Shown one piece after another: positions 54,877 to 63,809 of a stretch of 64,000 nt of DNA. Made by a program: the position numbers and the translations under genes. Origin of the DNA: Clostridia bacterium (lineage in GTDB: Bacteria > Bacillota > Clostridia > Acetivibrionales > DSM-2933). The notes beneath the pieces are model-generated. The model did no database searches, had not been told where the DNA came from, and saw only the letters and a list, made by a program, of their open reading frames with translations. The stretch covers positions 62,001 to 126,000 of the forward strand of contig JAOABQ010000070.1 of the NCBI GenBank assembly GCA_026418275.1. Reading direction: 5' to 3'. Position 1 is the first letter of the stretch. The number at the start of each line of letters is the position of its first letter.

Positions 54877-55083
54877 GTATCTATTTATATCCCCTTATAC
54901 CTTCAAAAGGAGGTTTGTATGACATCAACTTAATTGTAGCATGTTTTATTCAAGTTATAAAACCCGGGTTTTGGTGAATTTTATTTGTTTTTGTTCAATT
55001 CCGCCGTATATCCTAATTTATCACGCATTATTGCCAACTTTTACTTAATACTGTTTTTCTAAATAAGGAAGAACCCTGTGGCT

Positions 55084-55206
55084 CTATTTTGATTTAGTTG
55101 GATTGGCTTTGACAAATCCTTTTGAAACCCTTGATCGCTCTTCAAGTTCCTGTGTTTTATTCGTTTCCTGCTTTACAGATCCCAAGTCCTTTTTGTTTTT
55201 TCCCAT
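55084..55206 (-). CDS. Small basic protein, 40 aa
   Basis: Unrecognised, but likely real. ATG at 55204-55206 with AGGAG 9 nt upstream; stop at 55084-55086. Very polar and lysine-rich (MGKNKKDLGSVKQETNKTQE, ending NPTKSK), no hydrophobic segment. Size and composition recall the small stand-alone clostridial proteins sometimes found as spore-associated or nucleic-acid-binding peptides. It lies 74 bp downstream of the chromate transporter gene on the same strand. Confidence 0.6.
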   Translation of the reverse strand: MGKNKKDLGSVKQETNKTQELEERSRVSKGFVKANPTKSK

Positions 55207-55280
55207 CTAAGCCGGCTCCTTTTTTTTGTTTTTAATAGTTTAACCGAAACTCTTTTTCTTAATCATGTTCAAAAATTCCT

Positions 55281-55820
55281 CTAAAATACAAAAAATCCTA
55301 GGAGTCCAAAAATTGCAATATAAAAAAAAACATTGATCTTTGTATACTTTAGAATTACATAGCCCAATAAAATGAGAAAAAATGAAACAAAAATCAAAAG
55401 TAAGTTGAGATCTATTTGAATCATAGGCTCTATCCCAATAATATAGGCAGCACTCATTAAAATGCCTACTACAATAGGCCGTACTCCCTTTAAGGCCAGA
55501 CTTATATATCCGTTTGCCTTAAATTGAACGTAAAACTTTGATATTAAAGCCATAATGATGAAGGAAGCGAGGGTAAGCCCTACTGTTGCCGTTAATGCAC
55601 CCAACAAACCTGCAACTTTGTAACCGATATAAGTAGAAGAATCCACCGCAAAAGGCCCGGGAATTACCTGTGCCACCGCAACTACGTTATGGTAATCACT
55701 CGCCTCCGTCCATTGATGTAAAGCAATTTCTCTTTCAAAAAAAGGAATCATTGCATAACCGCCGCCTAAATTAAATAAACCAATTTTAAAGAAGGTAACA
55801 AAAAGCTCAAACAACTCCAT
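55281..55820 (-). CDS. chrA: Chromate transporter, second half-size subunit
   Basis: 179 aa, CHR family. N-terminal signature FFKIGLFNLGGGYAMIPFFE, then VAQVIPGPFAVDSSTYIGYK and five to six helices. Split CHR proteins work as a pair of about 180-aa halves, each equivalent to half of the fused ChrA. It starts 1 bp after the upstream half-gene stop, so the two are co-translated. The family effluxes chromate by a sulfate/chromate antiport; substrates in anaerobes are uncertain. Confidence 0.92.
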   Translation of the reverse strand: MELFELFVTFFKIGLFNLGGGYAMIPFFEREIALHQWTEASDYHNVVAVAQVIPGPFAVDSSTYIGYKVAGLLGALTATVGLTLASFIIMALISKFYVQFKANGYISLALKGVRPIVVGILMSAAYIIGIEPMIQIDLNLLLIFVSFFLILLGYVILKYTKINVFFYIAIFGLLGFFVF

Positions 55821-55821
55821 T

Positions 55822-56382
55822 TTATTTACTTTCCTTCCCTAATTCACGTTTAAACATATGTAAATTCCAGACAAAGCCCAATATTCCCAAACCAAGTATT
55901 ACAAACACCGCATTGATCTTAAAAACGATTAATAGGGCCGCTGAAAAGATAACCAACAAAATATCAAAATAACTCTTAACTACTGATTTATAAATATTCA
56001 CTAAAGAAAAAATGATCATGGATGTTACACCGAGTAAAATCCCTTTAAAGACCTTTTGTAAAACTTCAATATTTGTATATTCCCAAAAAAACACCGTGAC
56101 TAAAAGCATAATAAAAAAAGTTGGGATATTTGAAGCTACCGCCGCAATCAAAGCACCTTTTAAGTGAGATATCTTATATCCAATCATTGTAGATGCGTTT
56201 ACCATGATCGCACCCGGCAGTGCTTGAGAAATTCCCATAACATCTGTTAGCTCCTCATCGGTTATCCACTTTTTATTTTGGACGCACTCCCTTTGAAATA
56301 TGGGGATAATTGCATAGCCTCCACCAAAAGATATCAAACCGATTTTAAAAAATGTTAAAAACAATTCAAAAAGCTTTTTCAC
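55822..56382 (-). CDS. chrA: Chromate transporter, first half-size subunit
   Basis: 186 aa. The start is GTG 56380-56382, 7 nt after AAAGGTGA; the open frame extends eight codons further but no ATG precedes it. Signature TFFKIGLISFGGGYAIIPIF and GISQALPGAIMVNASTMIGY. It pairs with the downstream half to form a heteromeric CHR transporter. It lies 51 bp downstream of cobC on the same strand. Confidence 0.92.
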   Translation of the reverse strand: MKKLFELFLTFFKIGLISFGGGYAIIPIFQRECVQNKKWITDEELTDVMGISQALPGAIMVNASTMIGYKISHLKGALIAAVASNIPTFFIMLLVTVFFWEYTNIEVLQKVFKGILLGVTSMIIFSLVNIYKSVVKSYFDILLVIFSAALLIVFKINAVFVILGLGILGFVWNLHMFKRELGKESK

Positions 56383-56432
56383 ACCACATTCACCTTTTCT
56401 TTGCAAAATGCCATAATAAATAATTTTTATAG

Positions 56433-57023
56433 CTAACCGTTTAGTAAATGTAAAACCGCATAATTTTGGTCAAGTTGGACCCTGGTTATTCCACCGTTTT
56501 GAATTTTAAACCGCCAAACATCTTCCAATTTTAGATCTAACAACACAACCAGCATATTTCGTATTGCCCCTGAATGTGAAACAATAATATATTTGCCTTC
56601 TCCCTCCATTTGCTTTAATTCCAGTACAAAGCTCCTGGCCCTTTCATATGACATTACTGCACTTTCTCCGTGTAAAGGGGCATAGTTGATCCAATCCTTC
56701 ACCCATAAGCTGTGCTCTATTGGAAATTTTATTTGAATTTCTTCATAGGTTAAATTGTCCCAGACGCCGAAATTTCGTTCACTCAAAGCTTCTGAACAAA
56801 TAATATCTAATCCAAAAACCTGATTGATGATTTCTGCAGTTCTAAAAGCCCTTTTTAATGGACTTGAAAATATTTTTTCCACCTGTTCACCGGAAAGCTT
56901 ATTGGCCACTATCGCCGCCTGTCTTAAGCCCTCTTCATTCAATTCAATGTCGGTTGATCCCAAATATGTACCTTTTTTATTACTTTCCGTTTCTCCATGT
57001 CTTATAAAAATGAACTCTTTCAT
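56433..57023 (-). CDS. cobC: Histidine phosphatase, likely alpha-ribazole phosphatase
   Basis: 196 aa of the phosphoglycerate mutase/histidine phosphatase superfamily. RHG motif FIRHGETESNKKGTYLGSTD at the N-terminus, catalytic second His in IIVSHSGAIRN, and ERNFGVWDNLTYEEI in between. It sits directly downstream of cobS and cobU, so it probably removes the phosphate from alpha-ribazole 5'-phosphate or adenosylcobalamin 5'-phosphate. Phosphoserine phosphatase or general phosphatase is the alternative. Confidence 0.87.
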   Translation of the reverse strand: MKEFIFIRHGETESNKKGTYLGSTDIELNEEGLRQAAIVANKLSGEQVEKIFSSPLKRAFRTAEIINQVFGLDIICSEALSERNFGVWDNLTYEEIQIKFPIEHSLWVKDWINYAPLHGESAVMSYERARSFVLELKQMEGEGKYIIVSHSGAIRNMLVVLLDLKLEDVWRFKIQNGGITRVQLDQNYAVLHLLNG

Positions 57024-57038
57024 AGGATACCACCTAAA

Positions 57039-57779
57039 TCACATATATTTACCAATGATATAAACAGCCATTAAATAAAAAAGCTGACTCAGTTCACAAA
57101 TTGCTCCCAAGATGTCCCCTGTCGTTCCTCCAATCTTCCTACTCAGGGATCGGGTTAACAGAAATGAAACAACAAATGTGGCTGCAATGAGAATTCCCCC
57201 CCTTAAGCCCATTACACTTATAAATAAGACGCTGTATATTATGAGTCCAAGGAGAACATCTTTTAGAGTGCAGCAATCAATAAACGACTTTCCAAGACCC
57301 CCACTCCGTGCATACGATGAACTTCCGGCACTCGTAAGGATCCCCAATCTTCCTGCCACAGGCATAAACAATAAAAAAACAGGCTCGATATCCAAAACCA
57401 GTAAGATATCCAGTAGGATGATACATATAATGGCTACAACCGCATTGGTGCCTACACGGCTGTCTTTCATGATTTCAAGGATTCTTTCCCGTGGGCGGTT
57501 AGAGAAAAGCCCGTCAAAGGTATCGCCCAATCCGTCAATATGTAAGGCTCCGGTCAAAAGGATATATACAATAATAATCAAAGCTGCTGTTATATAGGGA
57601 GGAAATACAAAGGACGCAAAATATTGGACAACTACCAACAAAGCACCCAGAATCAATCCCACACAAGGGGCAAATATAAGTCCCTTGCCACAATCTTCTT
57701 CCTTTACGTTTAAATTTACGTTTATAGGAATCGTGGTTAAAAATTGAATCATAAATAGAAACCGTTTTATAAGTTTAAT
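57039..57779 (-). CDS. cobS: Adenosylcobinamide-GDP ribazoletransferase, ATT start
   Basis: Joins adenosylcobinamide-GDP and alpha-ribazole to make cobalamin at the membrane. 246 aa in this model. Several helices and the diagnostic ILLTGALHIDGLGDTFDGLF and PRERILEIMKDSRVGTNAVV segments. The first ATG (57752) has no ribosome site and would trim the canonical N-terminus. An ATT eight codons and one step upstream (57777-57779), 6 nt after AAAGGGTGA, yields KLIKRFLFMIQFLTTIPINV, which fits the usual CobS start. An in-frame TAA stop lies immediately before. The gene is second in cobU-cobS-cobC. Confidence 0.88.
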   Translation of the reverse strand: MKLIKRFLFMIQFLTTIPINVNLNVKEEDCGKGLIFAPCVGLILGALLVVVQYFASFVFPPYITAALIIIVYILLTGALHIDGLGDTFDGLFSNRPRERILEIMKDSRVGTNAVVAIICIILLDILLVLDIEPVFLLFMPVAGRLGILTSAGSSSYARSGGLGKSFIDCCTLKDVLLGLIIYSVLFISVMGLRGGILIAATFVVSFLLTRSLSRKIGGTTGDILGAICELSQLFYLMAVYIIGKYM

Positions 57780-57818
57780 TTAAGTTCACCCTTTCTATAG
57801 ATAACCCACTAAAAATCA

Positions 57819-58376
57819 TTATTTAATTTTAACGGAAATGCCCGATACACACAAATATACTTCCCTTGCGTTCTTTGCAAGCATTTGATTGACTCTTCCG
57901 GCAATATCCCGAAAAAGACGGGAAATAGGATATTCGGGCACAATTCCCATCCCCACTTCATTGGTTACCAGTACAAACTCGACAGAAGTACGCTTTATAA
58001 GCTCCATTAACTTTTCTACTTCCCGGTATACACAATTCTCAACATTTTTTATATCTTCCTTACGGATTTCATCCCATTTTACATTCATTTCCATCATGAT
58101 ATTTGTTATCATGACTGTTATACAATCAAGCAGTACTCCTGACTTTCCTGTTAAATGACTTTCCATTTGTGTGTCAAACTCTTTATACTTCTCTAAGGTA
58201 TCCCAGTTTGAAGGCCTCCTGGCTTTATGTTTTTCGACCCTAAGCTTCATCTCTTCATCAAAGGGAATCGCTGTAGCTATATAAAGAATTCTTTCGCCAA
58301 AGCTTTTGACCGTTTCTTCCGCAAAAGAACTCTTCCCGCTTCTTGCCCCACCTGTTACTAAAATGAATTCTCCCAT
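57819..58376 (-). CDS. cobU: Adenosylcobinamide kinase / guanylyltransferase
   Basis: 185 aa. P-loop ILVTGGARSGKSSFAEE at the N-terminus; RPSNWDTLEK and the VLLDCITVMITNIM and FVLVTNEVGMGIVPEYP stretches follow. The start is ATG 58374-58376, 8 nt after AGAGGA; an upstream open frame exists but lacks a site. Phosphorylates and guanylylates adenosylcobinamide, feeding cobS. It leads the three-gene cobalamin assembly operon, suggesting salvage or late-step synthesis only. Confidence 0.95.
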   Translation of the reverse strand: MGEFILVTGGARSGKSSFAEETVKSFGERILYIATAIPFDEEMKLRVEKHKARRPSNWDTLEKYKEFDTQMESHLTGKSGVLLDCITVMITNIMMEMNVKWDEIRKEDIKNVENCVYREVEKLMELIKRTSVEFVLVTNEVGMGIVPEYPISRLFRDIAGRVNQMLAKNAREVYLCVSGISVKIK

Positions 58377-58483
58377 AAGGCCCATCCTCTTTTTGCAATG
58401 TTTAAACAAATAACGTCTTATCCAATATTAGGATAACAACTTTCGATAACATTATAGCATTTAAAAAGTGATTTGGCATTATC

Positions 58484-58541
58484 TTATATTGAACGGGAAA
58501 AATTCATTACACCTTATTTTTATATAATACATGTAATGAAT
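58484..58541. repeat. Repeat fragment and hairpin upstream of cobU
   Basis: 58484-58500 matches the left end of the dispersed repeat (TATATTGAACG). It is followed by a perfect 10-bp inverted repeat ATTCATTACA/TGTAATGAAT (58502-58511 and 58532-58541). It lies in the divergent region between cobU and the aldo/keto reductase gene. Confidence 0.55.
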
Positions 58542-58643
58542 AGGACATATTAACATCTTAAATATCGGTTGAAAAGGCTTACAAAGTGGCATATAATACA
58601 AATAGTTTGTACTTATTATTTTATTTTTTATAGGAGGTATGGT

Positions 58644-59633
58644 ATGCATTATTTAGCCAGCGGGATTAGATATGAGAATATGGTATACAACCGTTGCGGA
58701 AAAAGCGGGCTTAAACTTCCGGCAATATCCCTTGGTCTTTGGCATAATTTTGGCGGGATTAACAGCTTTGAAAATGCCCGGGAAATGATTCGGGGTTCCT
58801 TTGATCTGGGTATAACCCATTTTGATCTTGCCAATAACTATGGACCACCTTACGGGTCTGCTGAAGAAACCTTCGGAAGAATCCTAAAAATGGATTTGGC
58901 CTCTTACCGTGATGAATTGGTCATTTCAACCAAAGCCGGATATGATATGTGGCCTGGCCCCTACGGTGAATGGGGATCCAAAAAGTATATGGTTGCAAGT
59001 CTGGATCAAAGTTTAAAACGTATGGGCCTTGATTACGTGGATATTTATTATTCTCACCGTCCTGACCCTGAAACTCCCTTGGAAGAAACAATGTCTGCGC
59101 TGGATCTGGTCCAACGACAAGGGAAAGCTCTTTATGTGGGAATTTCATCCTATAATGTTGAACAAACCAAGCAAGCGGTAGATATATTGAGACAACTGGG
59201 AACTCCCTGCCTGATTCATCAGCCATCCTACTCAATGTTTAACCGTTTGGTTGAAGACGGACTGTTATCCCTCCTTGAAAACGAAGGAGTGGGTTCCATT
59301 GCTTTTTGTCCATTGGCACAGGGTCTTTTAACGGACAAATATTTAAAAGGAATCCCTGAGGGCTCAAGAGCTGCAGGCCCCAGTATCTTCTTAAATGCAA
59401 AAAATATCACTGAAGATGTGTTAAATAAGATTAGAATTCTTAATGAATTAGCTGCTAGCCGCGGTCAAAGCCTTGCTCAAATGGCGCTGGCATGGGTACT
59501 TCGAGGCGGCAGGGTTACCTCCGCATTAATCGGAGCCAGCCGCCTTAGTCAGATTGTTGAAAACGTAAAGACCATTCAAAATCTACACTTTAGCCAGGAA
59601 GAACTCAATAAAATCGATGAAATTTTAAAATGA
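58644..59633 (+). CDS. Aldo/keto reductase (YghZ-like)
   Basis: 329 aa. ATG 58644 with AGGAGG; the frame is open upstream without a site. NADPH-dependent TIM barrel: YNRCGKSGLKLPAISLGLWH, DLANNYGPPYGSAEETFG (catalytic Asp and Tyr), VISTKAGYDMWPGPYG (catalytic Lys), YYSHRPDPETPLEETM (catalytic His), and the cofactor-binding GASRLSQIVENV near the C-terminus. The GPYGEWGSKKYM insertion is typical of the YghZ group, which reduces L-glyceraldehyde 3-phosphate and other small aldehydes. It is a single gene with a strong terminator. Confidence 0.92.
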   Translation: MHYLASGIRYENMVYNRCGKSGLKLPAISLGLWHNFGGINSFENAREMIRGSFDLGITHFDLANNYGPPYGSAEETFGRILKMDLASYRDELVISTKAGYDMWPGPYGEWGSKKYMVASLDQSLKRMGLDYVDIYYSHRPDPETPLEETMSALDLVQRQGKALYVGISSYNVEQTKQAVDILRQLGTPCLIHQPSYSMFNRLVEDGLLSLLENEGVGSIAFCPLAQGLLTDKYLKGIPEGSRAAGPSIFLNAKNITEDVLNKIRILNELAASRGQSLAQMALAWVLRGGRVTSALIGASRLSQIVENVKTIQNLHFSQEELNKIDEILK

Positions 59634-59674
59634 ATATAAAAAAACCTGCTTACTTAGCAGGTTTTTTATATTCA
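59631..59674. terminator. Bidirectional terminator between the reductase and lysC
   Basis: TGAATATAAAAAAACCTGC and complement with T-runs, overlapping the reductase stop codon; it also ends the convergent aspartate kinase gene. Confidence 0.95.
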
Positions 59675-59676
59675 CA

Positions 59677-60897
59677 TTATTTCACTTCTCCCAAGTTGAA
59701 CTTGTCATGAACAACTTTTACTGCTTTATCTGCATCCTGTACATCCACCAAAACCGATATTTTAATTTCGGAGGTTGTAATCATATGTATATTAATTCCC
59801 GCATCATAGAGCGCCTCAAACATTGTGGCAGCCACCCCCGCGTTGTTTACCATTCCTGCTCCTACGATGGAAACCTTTGAATATTTATCCGAGTGTTTCA
59901 CTTCTGCTGCTCCGATAACGCCAAGATTTGCATTGATTACGTCCAGAGTTTTATTTAAATTTTCTCTTTTTACTGTAAAAGAGATATCCTTTGTATTATC
60001 TCTGCCTATGGATTGAAGAATGATATCAATACAGATCTTTTCCTTTGCTAAAAGTGAGAAAAGCCTGAATGCAACTCCCGGTTTATCTTCTACACCTATA
60101 ACAGCAATCCTTGCGATATCGTTATCCCTCGCAACCCCTCTTACCAACATTCTTTCCACAGTACCTACCTCCTTCACAATGGTTCCAGGATCATCATCCA
60201 GACTTGATTTAACAATAAGGTTTACATTATATTTTCTTGCCAGTTCTACCGCACGGTTATGTAATACATTCTTTTCTCCTAAATTTACAAGTTCAAGCAT
60301 TTCATCATATGAAATTTCCTTGAGTTTAGCTGCATCCGAAACGATCCGCGGATTTGCAGTATATACCCCCGCTACATCCGTATACATTTCACATCTGTCC
60401 GCCTTAAGGGCCGCAGCCAAAGCAACTGCGGTAGTATCCGACCCACATCTGCCAAAGGTAGTGATATCGTCATATTTATTCCAGCCTTGAAAACCTGCAA
60501 CTACCACAATATTCTTTTTGTCAAGCTCCTTGATGATCCTTTCTGCATCCACAGACTTGATTCTGGAAGAACCATAATTACTGTCGGTAAATATACCGGC
60601 CTGATAGCCTGTTAGGGAAACAGCATGGTGTCCTTCCCGTTCAATAGCCATTGCCAAAAGTGCAATAGCAATCTGCTCACCTGCCGATAAAAGCACATCT
60701 ATCTCTCTATTTGACGGCTTCGGGTTAATCTCCGCCGCTTTCTCCAACAATTCATCTGTAGTACTTCCCTGGGCCGATACAACAACAACTACCGAATGCC
60801 CCTCTTTGTAGGCCTCAATAACACGTCTGGCCACTTTTGAAACTTTCTCCGCATTCTCTAGAAAACTGCCTCCATACTTTTGAACAACCAAACCCAA
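59677..60897 (-). CDS. lysC: Aspartate kinase, LysC type with two ACT domains
   Basis: First step of the aspartate family. 406 aa, starting TTG (60895-60897) 5 nt after GGGGGAG. Motifs: VQKYGGSFLENAEKVS (usually KYGGTS, so a Thr-to-Ser change), VSAQGSTTDELL, TFGRCGSDTTAVALAAALKA, YTDVAGVYTANPRIV. Two ACT domains at about 265-406 mark feedback control, probably by lysine and/or threonine. No lysine riboswitch is visible upstream. A second, dissimilar aspartate kinase lies 0.3 kb away. Confidence 0.95.
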   Translation of the reverse strand: MGLVVQKYGGSFLENAEKVSKVARRVIEAYKEGHSVVVVVSAQGSTTDELLEKAAEINPKPSNREIDVLLSAGEQIAIALLAMAIEREGHHAVSLTGYQAGIFTDSNYGSSRIKSVDAERIIKELDKKNIVVVAGFQGWNKYDDITTFGRCGSDTTAVALAAALKADRCEMYTDVAGVYTANPRIVSDAAKLKEISYDEMLELVNLGEKNVLHNRAVELARKYNVNLIVKSSLDDDPGTIVKEVGTVERMLVRGVARDNDIARIAVIGVEDKPGVAFRLFSLLAKEKICIDIILQSIGRDNTKDISFTVKRENLNKTLDVINANLGVIGAAEVKHSDKYSKVSIVGAGMVNNAGVAATMFEALYDAGINIHMITTSEIKISVLVDVQDADKAVKVVHDKFNLGEVK

Positions 60898-61126
60898 ATG
60901 AACTCCCCCTTTTTCATCTTACAAGGAAATAATTTTTGAAATAACATTTTTGCGGATTATTTATGGAATAGAGTTTTAAAAGACCGAAATATAAGATAGA
61001 ATGATATGCCTACTTTAATTATATCCTTGATTAACCAATTTTACAACCTGTAAAATAGAAAAGAAGGTATGTGCTAAATAGCGGATAGCGTACCCTACAA
61101 AGGTTTTAGATGCATACATTGAAAAA

Positions 61127-61153
61127 AAGCGGCTAGGGATCACCCAACCGCTT
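61127..61153 (-). terminator. Terminator of the threonine-branch operon
   Basis: AAGCGG/CCGCTT stem with inner GGG/CCC pairing; the minus-strand tail is TTTTTTTC. It lies 14 bp past the second aspartate kinase stop. Confidence 0.85.
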
Positions 61154-61166
61154 CTACTTATACCTT

Positions 61167-62516
61167 CTATTCTCCGAAAAACTCAGTGTATAGCGCCTTT
61201 ACAGCCTTATCCGAATCCTTTGCCTTAACACCAAACATCATACTTACCTCGGATGATCCCTGGTTTATCATTTCAATATTAACACCTGCTTTTGCAAATG
61301 CCGCTGTCGCCCTTGCAGACATACCTACGGTATTAAACATTCCTTCCCCTACAATCATGACAAGTGCAAGACCGCGTTCAACCTCAATATAGTCAACTAC
61401 CAACTCGTCTTTGATATGTTCCAAAACCCTGGCTTCCATTTTTTCATCAAACTGCTTTTCTCTCAATATAATGGAGATATTATCGATTCCGGATGGAGTA
61501 TGCTCATAGGAAAGACCCTCATCTTCAAGAATCTTCAATACTTTTCTGCCAAAGCCGACTTCTCTGTTCATCATATATTTGCTCATATAAATACTGCAAA
61601 AACCTGCATCACTGGCTATACCCACAACCGGTTCCTTCGGCTCCCTGTTTTTTACAATCATTGTTCCCGGGGCACTTGGATTATTTGTATTTCTGATATT
61701 GACCGGAATACCCATACGGTAAACCGGTTCCAACGTTTCCTCATGAAGTACCGAAAAACCTGCATAAGAAAGCTCTCTCATCTCTCTATATGTAAGAACA
61801 GGAATTGCTTTGGGATTTTGTACTACATTCGGGTTCGCAGCATAAACAGAGTCTACATCTGTGAAGTTTTCATATACATCCGCTTTTATTGCAGCCGCTA
61901 AAATTGATCCTGTAATATCCGAACCTCCCCGCGGGAATGTTACCACTTCACCTTCCGGAGAATAACCGAAGAAACCGGGGAAAATCATAATTCCCGTTTT
62001 TTCCTTCAGGGCTTTAAGATTTTTATAAGATTCGGGAAGCACCCTTGCATTTCCAAATTCACCGCTTAAAAACAACCCTGCGTCTTTCGGATTGATATAG
62101 CTAGCTTCAATGCCCTTACTTTTTAAATATTCTGCAACAACCTTTGCGGAATTGTCTTCCCCTGCCGCTTTCAATAAATCCATGAACTTTTCCTTATTGG
62201 TAACCGTTCCGGAAAGCCTGCCCCTTAAATCTGCTTCGACTACTCTCACAATATCTTCAGACAAACCAAGTCCCTTAGCAATTTCATCAAACCTGGAAAC
62301 TACCGCATTAAGCTCCTGTTCCGCGTTTCCATTTTTTAGATAACTGCTTGCACAGTTTATAAGAAGGTCGGTCACCTTAATATCGTCCTTGTAGCGCTTT
62401 CCCGGTGCAGAAACAACCACAAGCCTTCTTTCCGGATCCGATAATACAACATCGCAAACCTTCTTAATTTGTTCCGCATTTGCAAGTGAAGTACCTCCAA
62501 ATTTTGCAACTTTCAT
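61167..62516 (-). CDS. Aspartate kinase, YclM/ThrA-like class
   Basis: 449 aa. MKVAKFGGTSLANAEQIKKV, VVVSAPGKRYKDDIKVTDLL, TFPRGGSDITGSILAAAIKA, FTDVDSVYAANPNVV, SVLHEETLEPVYRMGIPVNI and ACT domains with IVGEGMFNTVGMSARATAAF. The long N-terminal insertion (residues 60-150) and class of motif mark the monofunctional form related to B. subtilis YclM, often threonine-regulated. It follows hom by 29 bp in one operon, so it likely supplies the threonine/methionine branch. Confidence 0.94.
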   Translation of the reverse strand: MKVAKFGGTSLANAEQIKKVCDVVLSDPERRLVVVSAPGKRYKDDIKVTDLLINCASSYLKNGNAEQELNAVVSRFDEIAKGLGLSEDIVRVVEADLRGRLSGTVTNKEKFMDLLKAAGEDNSAKVVAEYLKSKGIEASYINPKDAGLFLSGEFGNARVLPESYKNLKALKEKTGIMIFPGFFGYSPEGEVVTFPRGGSDITGSILAAAIKADVYENFTDVDSVYAANPNVVQNPKAIPVLTYREMRELSYAGFSVLHEETLEPVYRMGIPVNIRNTNNPSAPGTMIVKNREPKEPVVGIASDAGFCSIYMSKYMMNREVGFGRKVLKILEDEGLSYEHTPSGIDNISIILREKQFDEKMEARVLEHIKDELVVDYIEVERGLALVMIVGEGMFNTVGMSARATAAFAKAGVNIEMINQGSSEVSMMFGVKAKDSDKAVKALYTEFFGE

Positions 62517-62545
62517 GATTCAACCTCCATTTATACTCAATAGTT

Positions 62546-63796
62546 TTATTCTTCCAAAACCCGTATCACATTTGTTACTTCCCGGATCGAGCCAATTCCC
62601 TTCATTTCCTCCAGTAAAGCCTTCAAATTTCTTTCTTTATCCTTCAAGGTTACAAATGCAATTTCATCTTCTAATTGGGCATCGTATACTTTAACCCATT
62701 CCACGCTGCCGAAGGTTTTATTTATATATTTATGCGCTTCTTCCTGATTTCTTACTTTTATTCTGATAAAGTATTTTGTTTCAACATCATTGATATGGAC
62801 CGTATTATTTTCTTCTGTTACCGTCCAGGTACTTTTCCCCCTCGTTTCAACATGTTTCACAATGTCTATCACATCTGCTACAACTGCACTTGCAGTGGGA
62901 AGCTTCCCTGCACCTCTGCCGTAAAACATCGCATCTCCGATGGCATCGCCTTTTACTACAATCGCATTGAATACATCCTCTACGTTAGCTAAAGGATGAG
63001 ATTTGCTAATGATCGCAGGAGTCACTCTTGCAAATATTTTATCGTTTATTTTCATGCTCATGGCAATAAGCTTGATTACCGAATCCATTTCATCTGCATA
63101 TTTCATATCATTTAATGTGATTTTAGTAATACCTTCTGTATAAATATGTTTATAGTCGACAAATTCATTATATGCTATGGAAGATAAAATAGCGATTTTC
63201 CTGCATGCATCATGCCCCTCAATGTCTGCTGTGGGATCCGCTTCAGCATACCCATTATCCTGAGCACCTTTTAACGCTACAGCAAAATCCTTCCCTTCTC
63301 TTTTCATTTGAGTAAGGATATAATTTGTAGTGCCGTTTAAAATGCCGGTTATTCCGTTAATTTCATTGGCGGCAAGACATTGATAAAGTGGACGGATAAT
63401 CGGTATCCCGCCCCCAACACTTGCCTCAAAAAGATACTTAACACCCATTTCCTTGGCAAGCCTCAAAAGCTCAGGCCCATGGGTTGCTACAAGCTCCTTG
63501 TTTGATGTAACTACATGTTTTTTTAGCTTCAACGCCCTTTTTGTAAATTCATAGGCAACACCGATTCCACCAATGGTTTCCACCACAATACTGATTGAAT
63601 CGTCTTCAAAAACATCCTCTGAATTTTTAGTCAATATCTCCTGGTCGGGACTATCTTTAAAATCACGGATATCCAATACTTTTTTAACGGTGATTTCCTC
63701 TCCGGCCCGTTTAGAAATGCTGGAACCGTTCTTCTTTATCACTTCAACAACACCGGAGCCAACGACTCCGTATCCTAATACAGCAACGTTTACCAT
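62546..63796 (-). CDS. hom: Homoserine dehydrogenase
   Basis: Reduces aspartate semialdehyde to homoserine. 416 aa. N-terminal Rossmann VAVLGYGVVGSGVVEVIKKN, VVTSNKELVATHG, NGTTNYILTQMKREGKDFAV, GYAEADPTADIEGHDACRK, and ACT domain at the C-terminus (IRIKVRNQEEAHKYINKT). Ribosome site GGGAGGT. It lies in an ACT protein - hom - aspartate kinase operon. Confidence 0.96.
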   Translation of the reverse strand: MVNVAVLGYGVVGSGVVEVIKKNGSSISKRAGEEITVKKVLDIRDFKDSPDQEILTKNSEDVFEDDSISIVVETIGGIGVAYEFTKRALKLKKHVVTSNKELVATHGPELLRLAKEMGVKYLFEASVGGGIPIIRPLYQCLAANEINGITGILNGTTNYILTQMKREGKDFAVALKGAQDNGYAEADPTADIEGHDACRKIAILSSIAYNEFVDYKHIYTEGITKITLNDMKYADEMDSVIKLIAMSMKINDKIFARVTPAIISKSHPLANVEDVFNAIVVKGDAIGDAMFYGRGAGKLPTASAVVADVIDIVKHVETRGKSTWTVTEENNTVHINDVETKYFIRIKVRNQEEAHKYINKTFGSVEWVKVYDAQLEDEIAFVTLKDKERNLKALLEEMKGIGSIREVTNVIRVLEE

Positions 63797-63809
63797 TTGG
63801 GTTACCTCC

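Noticed and set aside
54907..54934. Strong ribosome site (AAAGGAGG) followed by ATG on the plus strand, near the riboswitch
   Set aside because: The frame ends after four codons (MTST), so it is not a gene. It may simply be part of the AT-rich upstream region.
60898..61166. Lysine riboswitch upstream of lysC
   Set aside because: The 269-bp region was read on the minus strand and has no lysine-aptamer consensus; only the terminator of the upstream kinase gene is recognisable.
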